In this document: positions 45,914-57,051 of the stretch, one piece after another | How the letters are laid out: each line of letters starts with the position of its first letter | How positions within the stretch are numbered: position 1 is the first letter of the stretch | Origin: Glycomyces sp. TRM65418 | GTDB lineage: Bacteria; Actinomycetota; Actinomycetes; Mycobacteriales; Micromonosporaceae | Assembly (NCBI RefSeq): GCF_019710475.1 | Contig: NZ_JAJFAX010000001.1 | Coordinates: 682,001-746,000, forward strand | Direction: 5' to 3' | DNA: 64,000 nt | Made by a program: the position numbers and the translations under genes | Notes under the pieces: generated by a model | The model's database searches: none | Told to the model about the DNA's origin: nothing | What the model saw: only the letters and a program-made list of their open reading frames with translations

Positions 45914-47158
45914 GTGGAACACGCAAAGACCGTCGAGCTGCGCGGACACCTCATCGATCAGGGCGTCTTCGCCCGCGTCATGGACGACGTCCTCGAATAC
46001 TCGGGGGCCTACTCGATCGACCGCTTCGACGTGGGACGCCACCACACCGACGAGTCCTACGTCCAGCTCACCGTCTCCGCCGAGACGCCCGAGCTGCTCG
46101 AACGCATCGTCATGCGCCTGCAGACCCACGGCGCCAACCCGCTCGACCCCGGCGTCGCCACGCTCAAACCGGCCCCGCGCGACGGCGTCTTCCCCGAGGA
46201 CTTCTACTCGACCACCAACTTCGACACCCAGATCCGCCTCAACGGCAGCTGGATGGACGTCGAGAACTCCGAAATGGACTGCGGCATCGTCGTGGCCGAC
46301 GACCGCGCGAGCGCCTGGACCCTGCCGGTCTCCGACGTCAAGGAGGGCCAGCTGGTCGTCTGCGGCGGCGAAGGCGTCAAGGTCCTGCCGCTGCCCGAGC
46401 CCGAGCGCAAGAACCCCGAGTCGTCGAACTTCGAGTTCATGAGCGGCGGCGTCTCCTCCGAACGGCCCCAGGCGCTCCAGGTCCGCCAGATCGCCGAGCG
46501 GATGCGCGAGGTCAAGGCCCGCGGCGAGAAGATCCTGTGGGTCGGCGGCCCCGCCATCGTCCACACCGGAGCCGGGAAGGCCCTGGAGGCGCTCATCAAC
46601 GAGGGCTACGCGGACGTCATCTTCGCCGGGAACGCCCTCGCCGCGCACGACATCGAGTCGAACCTCTTCGGCACCTCGCTCGGCGTGGACCTCGACAAGG
46701 GCCACGGCGTGCCGCACGGCCACGAGCACCACATCCGGGCCATCAACAAGATCCGCACGTGCGGTTCCATCGCCGAAGCGGTCGAACAGGGCGTCCTCAA
46801 GGGCGGCATCATGCACGCGATGGTCAAGAACAAGAAGGAGTTCGTGCTCGTCGGCTCCGTCCGCGACGACGGCCCGCTGCCCGACGTGTACACCGACGTC
46901 ATCGAGGGCCAGCGCGCCATGCGCGCCGCGCTCCCGGGCGTGGGCTTCGCGATCATGGTCGCGACCATGCTGCACTCGATCGCCACCGGCAACATCCTGC
47001 CCGCGAGCGTCCCGCTGGTGAGCGTGGACATCAACCCGGCGACGGTGACCAAGCTGGCGGACCGGGGCTCGGCCCAGGCCATCGGCGTCATCACCGACAT
47101 CGGCCTGTTCTGCGAGCAGCTGGCCGCGGAGCTGGTCGTCGGCTACAAGCGCGACTGA
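45914..47158 (+). CDS. LOR/SDH domain ornithine cyclodeaminase family protein (TIGR00300)
   Basis: A 414-residue protein of the family found in Methanococcus (MMP1218, ornithine cyclodeaminase) and as the C-terminal part of cyanobacterial AgrE/ArgZ. N-terminal VELRGHLIDQGVFARVMDDVLE, HHTDESYVQL and the later WVGGPAIVHTGAGKAL, GNALAAHDIE, FGTSLGVDL, DDGPLPDV and VPLVSVDINPATVTKLADRGS support it. Ornithine to proline conversion with NAD is inferred. No arginine genes adjoin it. GTG start after CAGGAGC. Confidence 0.82.
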   Translation: MEHAKTVELRGHLIDQGVFARVMDDVLEYSGAYSIDRFDVGRHHTDESYVQLTVSAETPELLERIVMRLQTHGANPLDPGVATLKPAPRDGVFPEDFYSTTNFDTQIRLNGSWMDVENSEMDCGIVVADDRASAWTLPVSDVKEGQLVVCGGEGVKVLPLPEPERKNPESSNFEFMSGGVSSERPQALQVRQIAERMREVKARGEKILWVGGPAIVHTGAGKALEALINEGYADVIFAGNALAAHDIESNLFGTSLGVDLDKGHGVPHGHEHHIRAINKIRTCGSIAEAVEQGVLKGGIMHAMVKNKKEFVLVGSVRDDGPLPDVYTDVIEGQRAMRAALPGVGFAIMVATMLHSIATGNILPASVPLVSVDINPATVTKLADRGSAQAIGVITDIGLFCEQLAAELVVGYKRD

Positions 47159-47177
47159 ACGCGAACCGGCTCGCACC

Positions 47178-47205
47178 AGGGCGGTCGGCGCGAGCCGGCC
47201 GCCCT
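47178..47205. terminator. intrinsic terminator after LOR/SDH gene
   Basis: AGGGCGG/CCGCCCT outer stem and CGGC/GCCG inner stem with loop GCGA, interrupted by one mismatched pair. Confidence 0.6.
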
Positions 47206-47325
47206 GTCGCGTGCCGGAGCGGCCGGGCTCCGGCAGAGGGGCCTCAGAGGGCCTGCACCGCTGAATTGATGTGAAATGTCCGGGGGTAGCGCTTTCCAAA
47301 CCGGGGGCCGTCGGCTACGATCCTT

Positions 47326-47337
47326 TAAATCGATTCA
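47326..47337. promoter_or_regulatory. LacI-type operator candidate 1
   Basis: TAAATCGATTCA is a 12-base near-palindrome with central CG, the shape of LacI/GalR family sites, 59 bases before the beta-helix gene start. An AGCGCT core at 47288-47293 may be a third site. Confidence 0.55.
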
Positions 47338-47352
47338 TTTCAATGTCTCGAT

Positions 47353-47364
47353 TGAATCGTTTCA
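47353..47364. promoter_or_regulatory. LacI-type operator candidate 2
   Basis: TGAATCGTTTCA is a second near-palindrome with central CG, 27 bases downstream of the first (centre to centre) and 32 bases before the ATG. The pair suggests repression by looping or cooperative binding of a LacI-family sugar sensor. Confidence 0.55.
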
Positions 47365-47395
47365 CCGGCATCCACTCCCCGATAGGAGCCCGTCA

Positions 47396-48523
47396 ATGTC
47401 CCCCACACTCAGGCGAGGGCCGCGCCTCCTCGTCGCGACCGCCGCCGCCTTCCTCATGGGAGCCGTCGGCGCCGTCGCCCTCCCCTTGACCGACCAGGCC
47501 GCCGTCGCCCAGGCCGCGTGCGGCGCCAACTCCCCCCACGCCACGGTCACCGGATCGAGCGGCAACTACGTCACCCGCGAAGGGAGCACCACCGTCTACT
47601 CCGGCGGCGACTACCGCGCCGCCGTCCAGGCCGGGGTCGACACCATCTCGAGCGGCCAGCGCGTCGCCGTCATGGCGTCGGGGTCCATCGGCGCCGGCAC
47701 CATCACCATCCAGAGCGGCAAGACCTTCGAAGGCTGCGGGACCATCAACGTGAGCAGCCGCTCCGGACGCGGCGCGATCGAGGCGATCAACACCTCCAAC
47801 GTCAACATCGCCTACCTGAAGATGACCGGCAACCCGTACTTCGGCCTGCGGTTCTCCGGCACCAGCGGCCTGAAGCTCGGCGACATCGACCTCACCCTCA
47901 GCGGCGGCATGGGCATCCGCTTCGACCGCGACGCGGCCTGGAACTCCGACGTCACCATGAACGACATCTACGTCTCGGGCGCGGGCAGCCACGCGGTCGA
48001 GGTGTGGAACATCGACGGCCTCGACATCACGAAGGTGACCGCTCGCAACGTCGGCGAGTCGGGCCTCTTGATCCAGCGCTCGCGCAACGTGTGGGTCGGC
48101 CTGGTCGACGGCGACAACGTCGGCGCGGGCACCGGCTACGCGACGCTGCGGTTCGCCAACAACAACGGGCAGCTGGCGAACGGCTCGTACAGCACCAACG
48201 TGTGGGTCGACAACGTCGTCTCACGCGGCGGCGGCCGCGGCGTCTTCTGCGTCTCGCAGTCCGGCGGCGCGGTGATCAAGAACGTGGACCTGGCGAACAA
48301 CGGCAACAACGCGGTGCTGATCGAGAACTGCTACAACCTCTCGATCCGGGCCGGCACGGTCAACGGCGGCGGCGAGGTGCGCCTGGCCGCGCGCAGCGAG
48401 TTCCCGAACAACCGGGACATCTGGATCACGCTGCGGGTGGACAACACCTCGGTGAGGGAGTCGCCGTGCGGCGAGAACACCAACTGGACCCTGAGCGGCA
48501 ACGGCTCGCGGAACATCTGCTGA
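47396..48523 (+). CDS. secreted right-handed beta-helix protein
   Basis: A 375-residue exported protein. Signal peptide about residues 1-40 (RRGPRLLVATAAAFLMGAVG...). The mature part is a series of short strand repeats with Asn and Gly turns (NTSNVNIAYLKMTGN, GLKLGDIDLTLSGGMGI, NIDGLDITKVTARNVGESG), typical of parallel beta-helix polysaccharide lyases or glycosidases. Cysteines pair near both ends (ACGAN, FCVSQ, ENCYN, PCGEN, NIC). Enzyme class not identifiable. LacI-type sites suggest carbohydrate control. AGGAG upstream. Confidence 0.82.
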   Translation: MSPTLRRGPRLLVATAAAFLMGAVGAVALPLTDQAAVAQAACGANSPHATVTGSSGNYVTREGSTTVYSGGDYRAAVQAGVDTISSGQRVAVMASGSIGAGTITIQSGKTFEGCGTINVSSRSGRGAIEAINTSNVNIAYLKMTGNPYFGLRFSGTSGLKLGDIDLTLSGGMGIRFDRDAAWNSDVTMNDIYVSGAGSHAVEVWNIDGLDITKVTARNVGESGLLIQRSRNVWVGLVDGDNVGAGTGYATLRFANNNGQLANGSYSTNVWVDNVVSRGGGRGVFCVSQSGGAVIKNVDLANNGNNAVLIENCYNLSIRAGTVNGGGEVRLAARSEFPNNRDIWITLRVDNTSVRESPCGENTNWTLSGNGSRNIC

Positions 48524-48598
48524 GGCGGGCGTGAAGCGGGGCCGGGCGCCCTCTCGAACGCCTGCGGGCCGAAAGGGGGTGTCCGGCCTTGTTCGTCC

Positions 48599-49558
48599 CT
48601 AGGGGACGATCTCACGGTGGCGGGCGAGGTCGGCCGCGCCGATCACGCCGGCCTTGGAACCGAGTTCGGCGGCGCGGACCTCGGCCACCGGCACCTGGGC
48701 GCGGTTGCCCAGGGCCTTCAGGTAGTGCTTGCGGATCGGGTCGAGGAGCAGCTCGCCCGCGTCCACGACGCCGCCGGCGAAGAGGATGACCCCGGGGTCG
48801 ATGAGGTTGACCATGTCCGCGGCGGAGTTGCCGAGGTAGAAGCCGATGGCGTCGAAGGCGGCCAGTGCGACCTCGTCGCCCTCGCGGGCGGCCTCGGTGA
48901 CCTGGCGGCCGCTGATGGCCTCGGGGTCGCCTCCGGCGAGCTTGAGCAGGACGGTGGCCTGGGCGGGGTTCGCGGCGGCGCCGTCGCGGGCGGCGCGGGT
49001 GAGGGCCCGGCCGGAGGCGTACTGCTCGAGGCAGCCGGTGCGCCCGCAGCCGCAGACGCGGCCGTCGGGCAGGACGGAGCGGATGTGGCCGATCTCGGCG
49101 GCGACGCCGTGCGTGCCGCGCAGCAGGTTGTCCTTGACGACGATGCCGCCGCCGACGCCGGTGCCGATCGTGTAGAGCACGGAGGAGCGGTGGTTCTTGG
49201 CGGCGCCGAAGCGGTGCTCGCCCCAGATGGCGACGTTCGCGTCGTTCTCGACCACGACGGGGAGGTCGATGACGGCGGCGACCTTGTCGCGGAGGGGCTC
49301 GTTCTTCCAGGAGAGGTTGGGGGCCAGCATGACCGTGGACCGGTCCGAGGAGATCCAGCCGGCCGCGCCGATGCCGACGGCCTCGACCTCGTGGCCCGCG
49401 CGCAGCTCTTCGACGACCGCTTTGACCGCTTGGATGACGCCGGTGGTGTCGTCCGCGGGGGTGGGGCGTCGGGTCGTGGCGAGGACATTGCCGTTCTCGT
49501 CGACGAGTCCGCCGCCGACCTTGGTGCCCCCGATGTCGACTCCGATAGTCAGACTCAC
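48599..49558 (-). CDS. glk: ROK family glucokinase
   Basis: Phosphorylates glucose in the cytoplasm. GTG at 49558 (GGAGGG 7 bases upstream) gives 319 aa. Seen: IGVDIGGTKVGGGLVD (ATP phosphate loop), ENDANVAIWGEH (catalytic Asp), GTGVGGGIV, EIGHIRS, and the ROK zinc motif CGCGRTGCLEQYASG. Length and motifs fit actinobacterial GlkA, the enzyme tied to carbon repression in Streptomyces. Confidence 0.93.
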   Translation of the reverse strand: MSLTIGVDIGGTKVGGGLVDENGNVLATTRRPTPADDTTGVIQAVKAVVEELRAGHEVEAVGIGAAGWISSDRSTVMLAPNLSWKNEPLRDKVAAVIDLPVVVENDANVAIWGEHRFGAAKNHRSSVLYTIGTGVGGGIVVKDNLLRGTHGVAAEIGHIRSVLPDGRVCGCGRTGCLEQYASGRALTRAARDGAAANPAQATVLLKLAGGDPEAISGRQVTEAAREGDEVALAAFDAIGFYLGNSAADMVNLIDPGVILFAGGVVDAGELLLDPIRKHYLKALGNRAQVPVAEVRAAELGSKAGVIGAADLARHREIVP

Positions 49559-49886
49559 TGCTGTACCCTCCAGCGGTTCACGGATTGAGGCGTTGGCTGC
49601 CACGCGACGCTGCGGGCCACCGAGGACTTTACAGCGCGATGACCTGGAGATGAAATCGGCCGTTCCGTCCCCCTCGGCGAAGGTATCACCGACGGAAATC
49701 GGCCCGTGGCGCTCGCGTGACCGCCCGCGTCGGCATTCGCCACTCCGGCCTCTGCTCCGCTAAGCTGCCGTTAGCATCATGGTCTGCCTCACAGTCCCTC
49801 TTCCATAGGAAGTTGACCCACCGGTAACATGATCTGTGAGCCACTTTACAAAGCCGTGAACATGGCGTCTTGAACGGAGCCTTTCC

Positions 49887-51701
<1,815 letters not shown>

Positions 51702-51711
51702 GGTGGCCCGC

Positions 51712-53466
51712 ATGGGCGATGAGGCGGTGCTCGAGCGCCAGTGGCGACTGCCCGCCGTCGCACTGCGGGGTGTCCTGTTCGCGCTGGTCGCGGTGTTCGG
51801 CTGGGCCTCGGTGGGCCTCGCCGACGCCGCGACCTGGTGCGGCATCCTCGCGCTCGCGGCGCTTCCCGGCGTGGTCCTCCCCCGGCACCGGCTCCTGGCC
51901 CCCGCCGGCCGGGTCGCCGAGGTCGCCGTCGTCGTGCTGGGCACCCTCGCGACCGGCGGGCTCCCCGCCTGGATGCTCCCGTACCTGATCGCGCCGTTCG
52001 CGACCGCCGCGTTCGACGCCGCCGAGCAGGACGAGGGCCGCCACGCCCGGCTGCGCAGCTGGGGGCCGCCCGCGCTCGTCGCGATCGCCGCGATCGGCCT
52101 CGTCGCCCAGACCCCGCGCGTGCCCGCGTTCGACCGCGGCACCTACGCGACCACCGTGGCCGCGGCCCTGGCCTTCGGTCTCGCCTCGGCCGTCGGCGCG
52201 TGGTGGCTGCGCCGCTCCCGCTCCTCCGACCTCCACCACTCGCAGCTGCCGTACGCCGAGGCCGCGGCCCTGCTCACGCAGCTGCGCGTCGTCGCCCGGC
52301 AGCTCCCCGGATCCACACTGGACCCCGGAGGGATCGCCACCGAGATCGTCGACACCGCCGCCCGCATCCCCGGCGTCGAACGGGCCGCCGTGCTCTCGGC
52401 CGCCTCCGGCCGCCGCCTGGTCGTGCTCGCCCAGCACGCCGACGAACGCGTCGACTGGGAGACCTCCCCGCAGCTGAACTCGCTCCTCGCCGACGCCTGG
52501 GCCGGGCAGAAACCGCAGGCCGGGCAGGTGCCGCTGTCGCGGTCCACGCAGGGGCCCGTCGCCTCCCTCGTCATCCCGCTCGTCGCCGAGGGCCGCACCG
52601 TCGGGCTCGTCGCGATCGAGTCCGACGACCCCGCCGCGTTCGGCCCCGAGGCCATCACCGCCGCCGAGGACCGCACCAAGGGCGCGGCCCTGCGGCTGGA
52701 GACCGCGCTCCTGTTCGAGGACGTGCGCTCCATGGCGACCACCGAGGAGCGCCAGCGACTCGCCCGCGAGATCCACGACGGCATCGCCCAGGAGCTGGCG
52801 ATGCTCGGCTACGGCATCGACAACGCCATGGCGATCCTGCCGCCCGAGGCCGGCGAGGCCAAGGGCGAACTGGAGGACCTGCGCTCGGAGGTGACCCGGC
52901 TCGTGACCGAGTTGCGGTTCTCCCTGTTCGAGCTACGCTCGAACGTCGACCGTCAGGGCGGGCTGGCCTCCGCGATCGCGGACTATGCTCGTACTGTGGG
53001 CGCCTCAGCCGGCCTCCGCGTGCACTTGTCGCTCGACGAAGGCGGGGCCCGTCTCCCCGCCAGTACCGAGGCCGAGCTGCTGCGGATCGCGCAGGAGGCG
53101 ATCACGAACGCCCGCAAACACGCCCGCGCCGAGAACCTGTGGGTGACCTGCGAGGTGGACCCGCCTTACACGCGGATCGAGGTGACCGACGACGGCCAGG
53201 GGCTGTCGGGCGAGGCGTCGGAGGGGCGTTACGGACTGGCGATCATGAGCGAGCGGGCCGAGCGGATCCGCGGATCGCTGGAGATCCGTCCGCACCAGCC
53301 GCACGGAACGACGGTGGCGGTGGTGCTCAACGCCGGGACGCGGCCGACGCGGCGCGCCGAGCCGCCCCGTCCGGGGTCCGCGGCCTGGGCGGCCGCCGAT
53401 CGCGCCGCGAGAACTGAACAGCCGGCAAGGCGGCCTGACCATGGTGGGGGCCGAGGCAGCCAATGA
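51712..53466 (+). CDS. NarL-type sensor histidine kinase with GAF domain
   Basis: A 584-residue sensor: six membrane helices (about 10-170), a GAF domain (about 205-325), the HisKA_3 dimerisation helix with REIHDGIAQELA (phosphorylated His355), and an ATPase domain with EAITNARKHA (N box) and DDGQGL (G box). The C-terminus is Pro/Arg/Ala-rich. ATG at 51712 (GAGG upstream) is preferred; a GTG at 51703 is possible. Paired with the next gene. Signal unknown. Confidence 0.93.
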   Translation: MGDEAVLERQWRLPAVALRGVLFALVAVFGWASVGLADAATWCGILALAALPGVVLPRHRLLAPAGRVAEVAVVVLGTLATGGLPAWMLPYLIAPFATAAFDAAEQDEGRHARLRSWGPPALVAIAAIGLVAQTPRVPAFDRGTYATTVAAALAFGLASAVGAWWLRRSRSSDLHHSQLPYAEAAALLTQLRVVARQLPGSTLDPGGIATEIVDTAARIPGVERAAVLSAASGRRLVVLAQHADERVDWETSPQLNSLLADAWAGQKPQAGQVPLSRSTQGPVASLVIPLVAEGRTVGLVAIESDDPAAFGPEAITAAEDRTKGAALRLETALLFEDVRSMATTEERQRLAREIHDGIAQELAMLGYGIDNAMAILPPEAGEAKGELEDLRSEVTRLVTELRFSLFELRSNVDRQGGLASAIADYARTVGASAGLRVHLSLDEGGARLPASTEAELLRIAQEAITNARKHARAENLWVTCEVDPPYTRIEVTDDGQGLSGEASEGRYGLAIMSERAERIRGSLEIRPHQPHGTTVAVVLNAGTRPTRRAEPPRPGSAAWAAADRAARTEQPARRPDHGGGRGSQ

Positions 53467-53479
53467 GGAGAGATACGCG

Positions 53480-54151
53480 ATGAATGCTGAAGCGGTGGAG
53501 ACGACCGGGCGGACGACGGTGCTGATCGTCGATGACCACGACTTGATCCGCAAGGGTCTCCGGCACGCCTTCGACCGCGACCCCGAGTTCGAGGTCGTCG
53601 GAGAGGCCGACACGGCCGCCGACGGCCTGCGGCACGCCGCATCGCTCATGCCGTCCGTGGTGATCATGGACCTGCGCCTGCCCGACGGCTCGGGGCTCGA
53701 CGCCACCCGCAAGCTCCGCAAGGCGCACCCGAACATGGGGATCGTGGTGCTGACGATGTACGCCGGCGACGACCAGCTGTTCGGCGCCCTGGACGCGGGG
53801 GCTTCGGCGTTCGTGCCGAAGTCGGCCCCCGCGAACGACGTGGTGTCGGCGGCGCGGCACGCGGCGGCGAATCCGACGGCGTTCAGCGCCGCGGACCTGG
53901 CCGAGGCGATGCAGCGGCGCCTGACGCCGACCGGACCGCAGCTCTCGCCCCGCGAGTCGCAGGTCCTCAAGCTCCTGGCGGACGGCCTGTCGGTGGCCGG
54001 GATCGCGAAGCAGCTGTACGTCTCGGAGTCGACGGCGAAGACGCACATTTCGAAGCTGTACGAGAAGCTCGGCGCGGGCAACCGCGCCCAGGCGCTCATG
54101 ACGGCCCTGAAGCTGGGTCTCCTGGAAGCCCCCGACCAACCGAAGTTCTAG
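53480..54151 (+). CDS. NarL/FixJ family response regulator
   Basis: A 223-residue response regulator. Receiver domain with VDDH acidic pocket, phosphoacceptor Asp64 (VVIMDLRLPDGSG), Thr (TMYAGDD) and Lys (VPKSAP); C-terminal LuxR-type helix-turn-helix LSPRESQVLKLLADGLSVAGIAKQLYVSESTAKTHISKLYEKLG. ATG at 53480 has AGGAGA 9 bases upstream. Partner of the kinase 13 bases upstream. Confidence 0.95.
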   Translation: MNAEAVETTGRTTVLIVDDHDLIRKGLRHAFDRDPEFEVVGEADTAADGLRHAASLMPSVVIMDLRLPDGSGLDATRKLRKAHPNMGIVVLTMYAGDDQLFGALDAGASAFVPKSAPANDVVSAARHAAANPTAFSAADLAEAMQRRLTPTGPQLSPRESQVLKLLADGLSVAGIAKQLYVSESTAKTHISKLYEKLGAGNRAQALMTALKLGLLEAPDQPKF

Positions 54152-54364
54152 CCCGAATCGCTTCGGCCGATCCGAGCCCCGGGTCGGTCGAGGCCTCCGG
54201 CCCGGTCCGCTCAGACTGCCGGAACCGGGTCCTCGTGCGAACACGGCCGCGGCGCCGAGCGGTCGCTCGTTGCGCACAGCGGCGCCGTGCTCAACCGAGC
54301 GAAGCGGCGGTCGCCGCCGCCCTGGCGGAGCGCGGTTCCGCCGCGACGGGTGGCCGCCGCCCGG

Positions 54365-55501
54365 TCAGACCGTCTCGCCGTAGAGCATGCTCTCGAGCCG
54401 TTCGGCCTGGCGTTCCCAGGTCCATTCGCTCAGGGCCCATTCGCGGCTGGCCTCGCCGAGCTTCCGCGCCAGCGGCGGGTCGGCGAGGACCTGCGTGAGC
54501 CGGTACGTGATCTCGCCGAGGTCGCGCCCGTCCACGACCCACCCCGACCGGTCGTGGAGCACCGTGTCCGGCGCGCCGCCCGAATCCCCGGCGATCACCG
54601 GCAGCCCGCACGCGGCCGCCTCCAAGAACACCGCGCCGAGCCCCTCCACGTCGAGGCCCCGGCGGCGCGTCCGGCACGGCATCGCGAAGACGTCCCCGGC
54701 CGCGAAATGCGCGGCGATCTCGGACTCGTGCACGCCGCCGGTGAAGACGACCTGCCGCTCGACGCCGTGCCGACGCGCCAGCGCCCGCAGCCGCGACTCG
54801 TACGGCCCCTGGCCGACGATGAGCAGCCGCACGTCCTCGCCGACCTGCTCGCGCACGTGCGGCAACGCCGCGATGAGCATGTCCTGGCCCTTGCGCGGCA
54901 CCAGCCGCGAGACGCAGACGATCACCGGCAGGCCCGTCAGGCCGTGCCGCTCGCGCACCGGCGTGCCGTCCACGTCGGGGTGGAAGGTCTCGGCGTCGAT
55001 GCCGAAGGTGAGCTGTTCGAGCCGGGTGAGGTGCCCGGCGACCGGGGCGATGCGCCGGAGCGTGTAGTCGCCGAGGTAGGTCATGACGTCGAGCGACGCG
55101 GCGATGCGCTGCAGCACCCGGCGCGTGCCGGGCATGGCGGCCCAGCCGACCTCGTGGCCGTGCGTCAACGCGATGGCCCGTTCGATCCCCGTGTCGTGCT
55201 TCAGACCCGCGGCCAGCAGCCCGAGGGGCGCGGCCGCGCCGAACCAGACCCGGTCGCAGCGGTGCTCGCGGGCGATCGCGGTGGCCGCGCGGGCGACGCG
55301 CGGCGTCGGCAGCAGTATCGAGCTGCGGTCGCGGACCACGGTGAACGGCTGGGCGGCGTCGAACTGGGCCCATCCCGGGGACGTCGAGGTGTAGACGACC
55401 AGATCGTCCGACGGCAATCGCAGCGCCATGCCGTGCACAAAGGTCTGGATGCCGCCCCGGCGGGGCGGGAAGTCGTTGGTCACCAGCAGTGTCCGGCTCA
55501 T
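54365..55501 (-). CDS. pimB: GT4 glycosyltransferase, PimB'-like mannosyltransferase
   Basis: GDP-mannose-dependent transferase expected to add the second mannose of phosphatidylinositol mannosides. Length 378 aa. Acceptor-domain start LLVTNDFPPRRGGIQTF is close to PimB'; HGHEVGWA follows. The donor-side motif is RRGLDVEGLGAVFLEAAACGLPVIAGDSGGAPD (EX7E). VSRLVPRKGQDML is also typical. ATG at 55501. Related GT4 enzymes with other acceptors are possible. Confidence 0.87.
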   Translation of the reverse strand: MSRTLLVTNDFPPRRGGIQTFVHGMALRLPSDDLVVYTSTSPGWAQFDAAQPFTVVRDRSSILLPTPRVARAATAIAREHRCDRVWFGAAAPLGLLAAGLKHDTGIERAIALTHGHEVGWAAMPGTRRVLQRIAASLDVMTYLGDYTLRRIAPVAGHLTRLEQLTFGIDAETFHPDVDGTPVRERHGLTGLPVIVCVSRLVPRKGQDMLIAALPHVREQVGEDVRLLIVGQGPYESRLRALARRHGVERQVVFTGGVHESEIAAHFAAGDVFAMPCRTRRRGLDVEGLGAVFLEAAACGLPVIAGDSGGAPDTVLHDRSGWVVDGRDLGEITYRLTQVLADPPLARKLGEASREWALSEWTWERQAERLESMLYGETV

Positions 55502-55629
55502 CGTGCCCCCCTCCAGATTCGCCTAGTCTGTCACGGCGGCGGCGCGTGCGCGGCAATCCCGCGTTACGCGCGGGAGAAGCCCAGTGGTCGGCCCGTCCGC
55601 GCTGTGACGTCGGTGGCACACTGGTGCCT

Positions 55630-57051
55630 ATGTTGAGCGGCCAGGAAAGCGGCGACGAGGGTCCCGAACCCGGCGCCGGACCGGCGGAGGCGGCAGCCTC
55701 CGGGGGCGGCGCGGCGGCGTCCGAAGAGGACCCCTCCGAACCGGTCCCGGCCGATGCGGGTCCGGCGGTGTTCCTCTCGGAACCGGTGCGCCGCAGGGCC
55801 GTCGAGATCGCCGCGGTCGCCATGCCCGGGCTCCCGCCCGGCAAGGTCCCCTCCCGGCTCCGCCGCTTCCTCAAGTTCAGCCCGGCGAAGCGCGCCAAGC
55901 TCGCCAAGGCCGAACTCGCCGTCGCCGTCGCCGCCGACACGGCGTTCCGCGAGGGCCTCGCGACCGTGCTCGCCGCGACCGACTCGCCGCTCATCGCGGC
56001 CGTCGCCACCGGCGGGGAGGTCTCGCCGATGGCCGACCCGGCCGAGGTCGCGGCGCTCGCCTATCTGCTGCGGCCCGAGGGCTGGCGCGAGCTCATCGCC
56101 ACCGCCGTCCTGGCGATCCCCGAGACGACCGAGGCTCCGGCGCAGGAAGCGACCCGCGAGGTCGACCCGAAGCGGCTGACGGCGCTGGAGAAGGAGAACG
56201 GGAAGCTCCGCGGCGCCCTCGCCGACCAGCGCACGGCCGCCGCGGGACTCCAGGAGGAGTTGCGGCGGCTTCGCCGCGAGCTCAAGGAGGCCGAGGATCG
56301 GGCCGTGAAGGCCGCCGGGGACCTCGCCGCCGAACGGGGGCGGCTCAAGCACCTGGAGACCGAGCGGCGCTCCGAACGCCGCCGCCTCGAATCCGAAGTG
56401 GAGTCCCTGCGGGCGCAGCTGGAGCGGATCCGCAAGGCCGAACGGGAGCACGAGCGCCTCGCCTCCTCGCGGCTGTGGCTGCTCATGGAGACCCTCTCGG
56501 GGACGGCCACGGGCCTGCGGCGCGAACTCGGGCTCGAACCGGCCCCGGACCGCCCGGCCGACCACATCGCCGAGGAGTACTGCGCCGAGCCCGAGGAGCG
56601 GCCGGTCGAGGGCTCGCGGGGCCTCGATCAGAACGACCCGCAGCGGCTCGACCACCTCCTGTCGCTGCCCAACCCGCACCTCATCGTCGACGGCTACAAC
56701 GTGACGATCTCGGCGTGGGGCGAGACGCTGACGCTCGAACAGCAGCGCAACCGGCTCGTGCAGGGCCTGGGCACGGTCGCGGCGCAGACGAACGCCGAGA
56801 TCACCGTGGTCTTCGACGGGGCCGACGCGATCTTCGGGGCCAAGCCGAGCGCCCGCGGCGTGCGGGTGCTGTTCAGCGCCAAGGGCCAGATCGCGGACGA
56901 CGTGGTCGTCGAGCTGACCCGCGTCGAGCCCGAGGGCCGGCCCGTCATCGTGGTGTCCTCGGACCAGGAGGTCGCGATGCGGGTGCGGCGCGAGGGGGCG
57001 TTCCCGGTGCCGTCGCCGCTGTTGGTGCGCTGGTTCCAGCGCAGCCGCTAG
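55630..57051 (+). CDS. NYN-domain (YacP-like) putative RNA-binding protein
   Basis: A 473-residue protein. Acidic low-complexity N-terminus, an all-helical region (60-180), a coiled coil (about 195-300), and a C-terminal NYN/PIN-like nuclease domain with LIVDGYNVTISAWG, VVFDGADAIF, ADDVVVELTR and VVSSDQEVAMRVR. The acidic residues are in place, so RNase activity is plausible. The stop overlaps the opposing RDD gene's stop on the same CTAG. Confidence 0.88.
   Translation: MLSGQESGDEGPEPGAGPAEAAASGGGAAASEEDPSEPVPADAGPAVFLSEPVRRRAVEIAAVAMPGLPPGKVPSRLRRFLKFSPAKRAKLAKAELAVAVAADTAFREGLATVLAATDSPLIAAVATGGEVSPMADPAEVAALAYLLRPEGWRELIATAVLAIPETTEAPAQEATREVDPKRLTALEKENGKLRGALADQRTAAAGLQEELRRLRRELKEAEDRAVKAAGDLAAERGRLKHLETERRSERRRLESEVESLRAQLERIRKAEREHERLASSRLWLLMETLSGTATGLRRELGLEPAPDRPADHIAEEYCAEPEERPVEGSRGLDQNDPQRLDHLLSLPNPHLIVDGYNVTISAWGETLTLEQQRNRLVQGLGTVAAQTNAEITVVFDGADAIFGAKPSARGVRVLFSAKGQIADDVVVELTRVEPEGRPVIVVSSDQEVAMRVRREGAFPVPSPLLVRWFQRSR

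Noticed and set aside
48594-48608. CGTCCCTAGGGGACG palindrome at the ROK gene stop as terminator
   Set aside because: Very short stem across the stop codon itself; no evidence it ends transcription.
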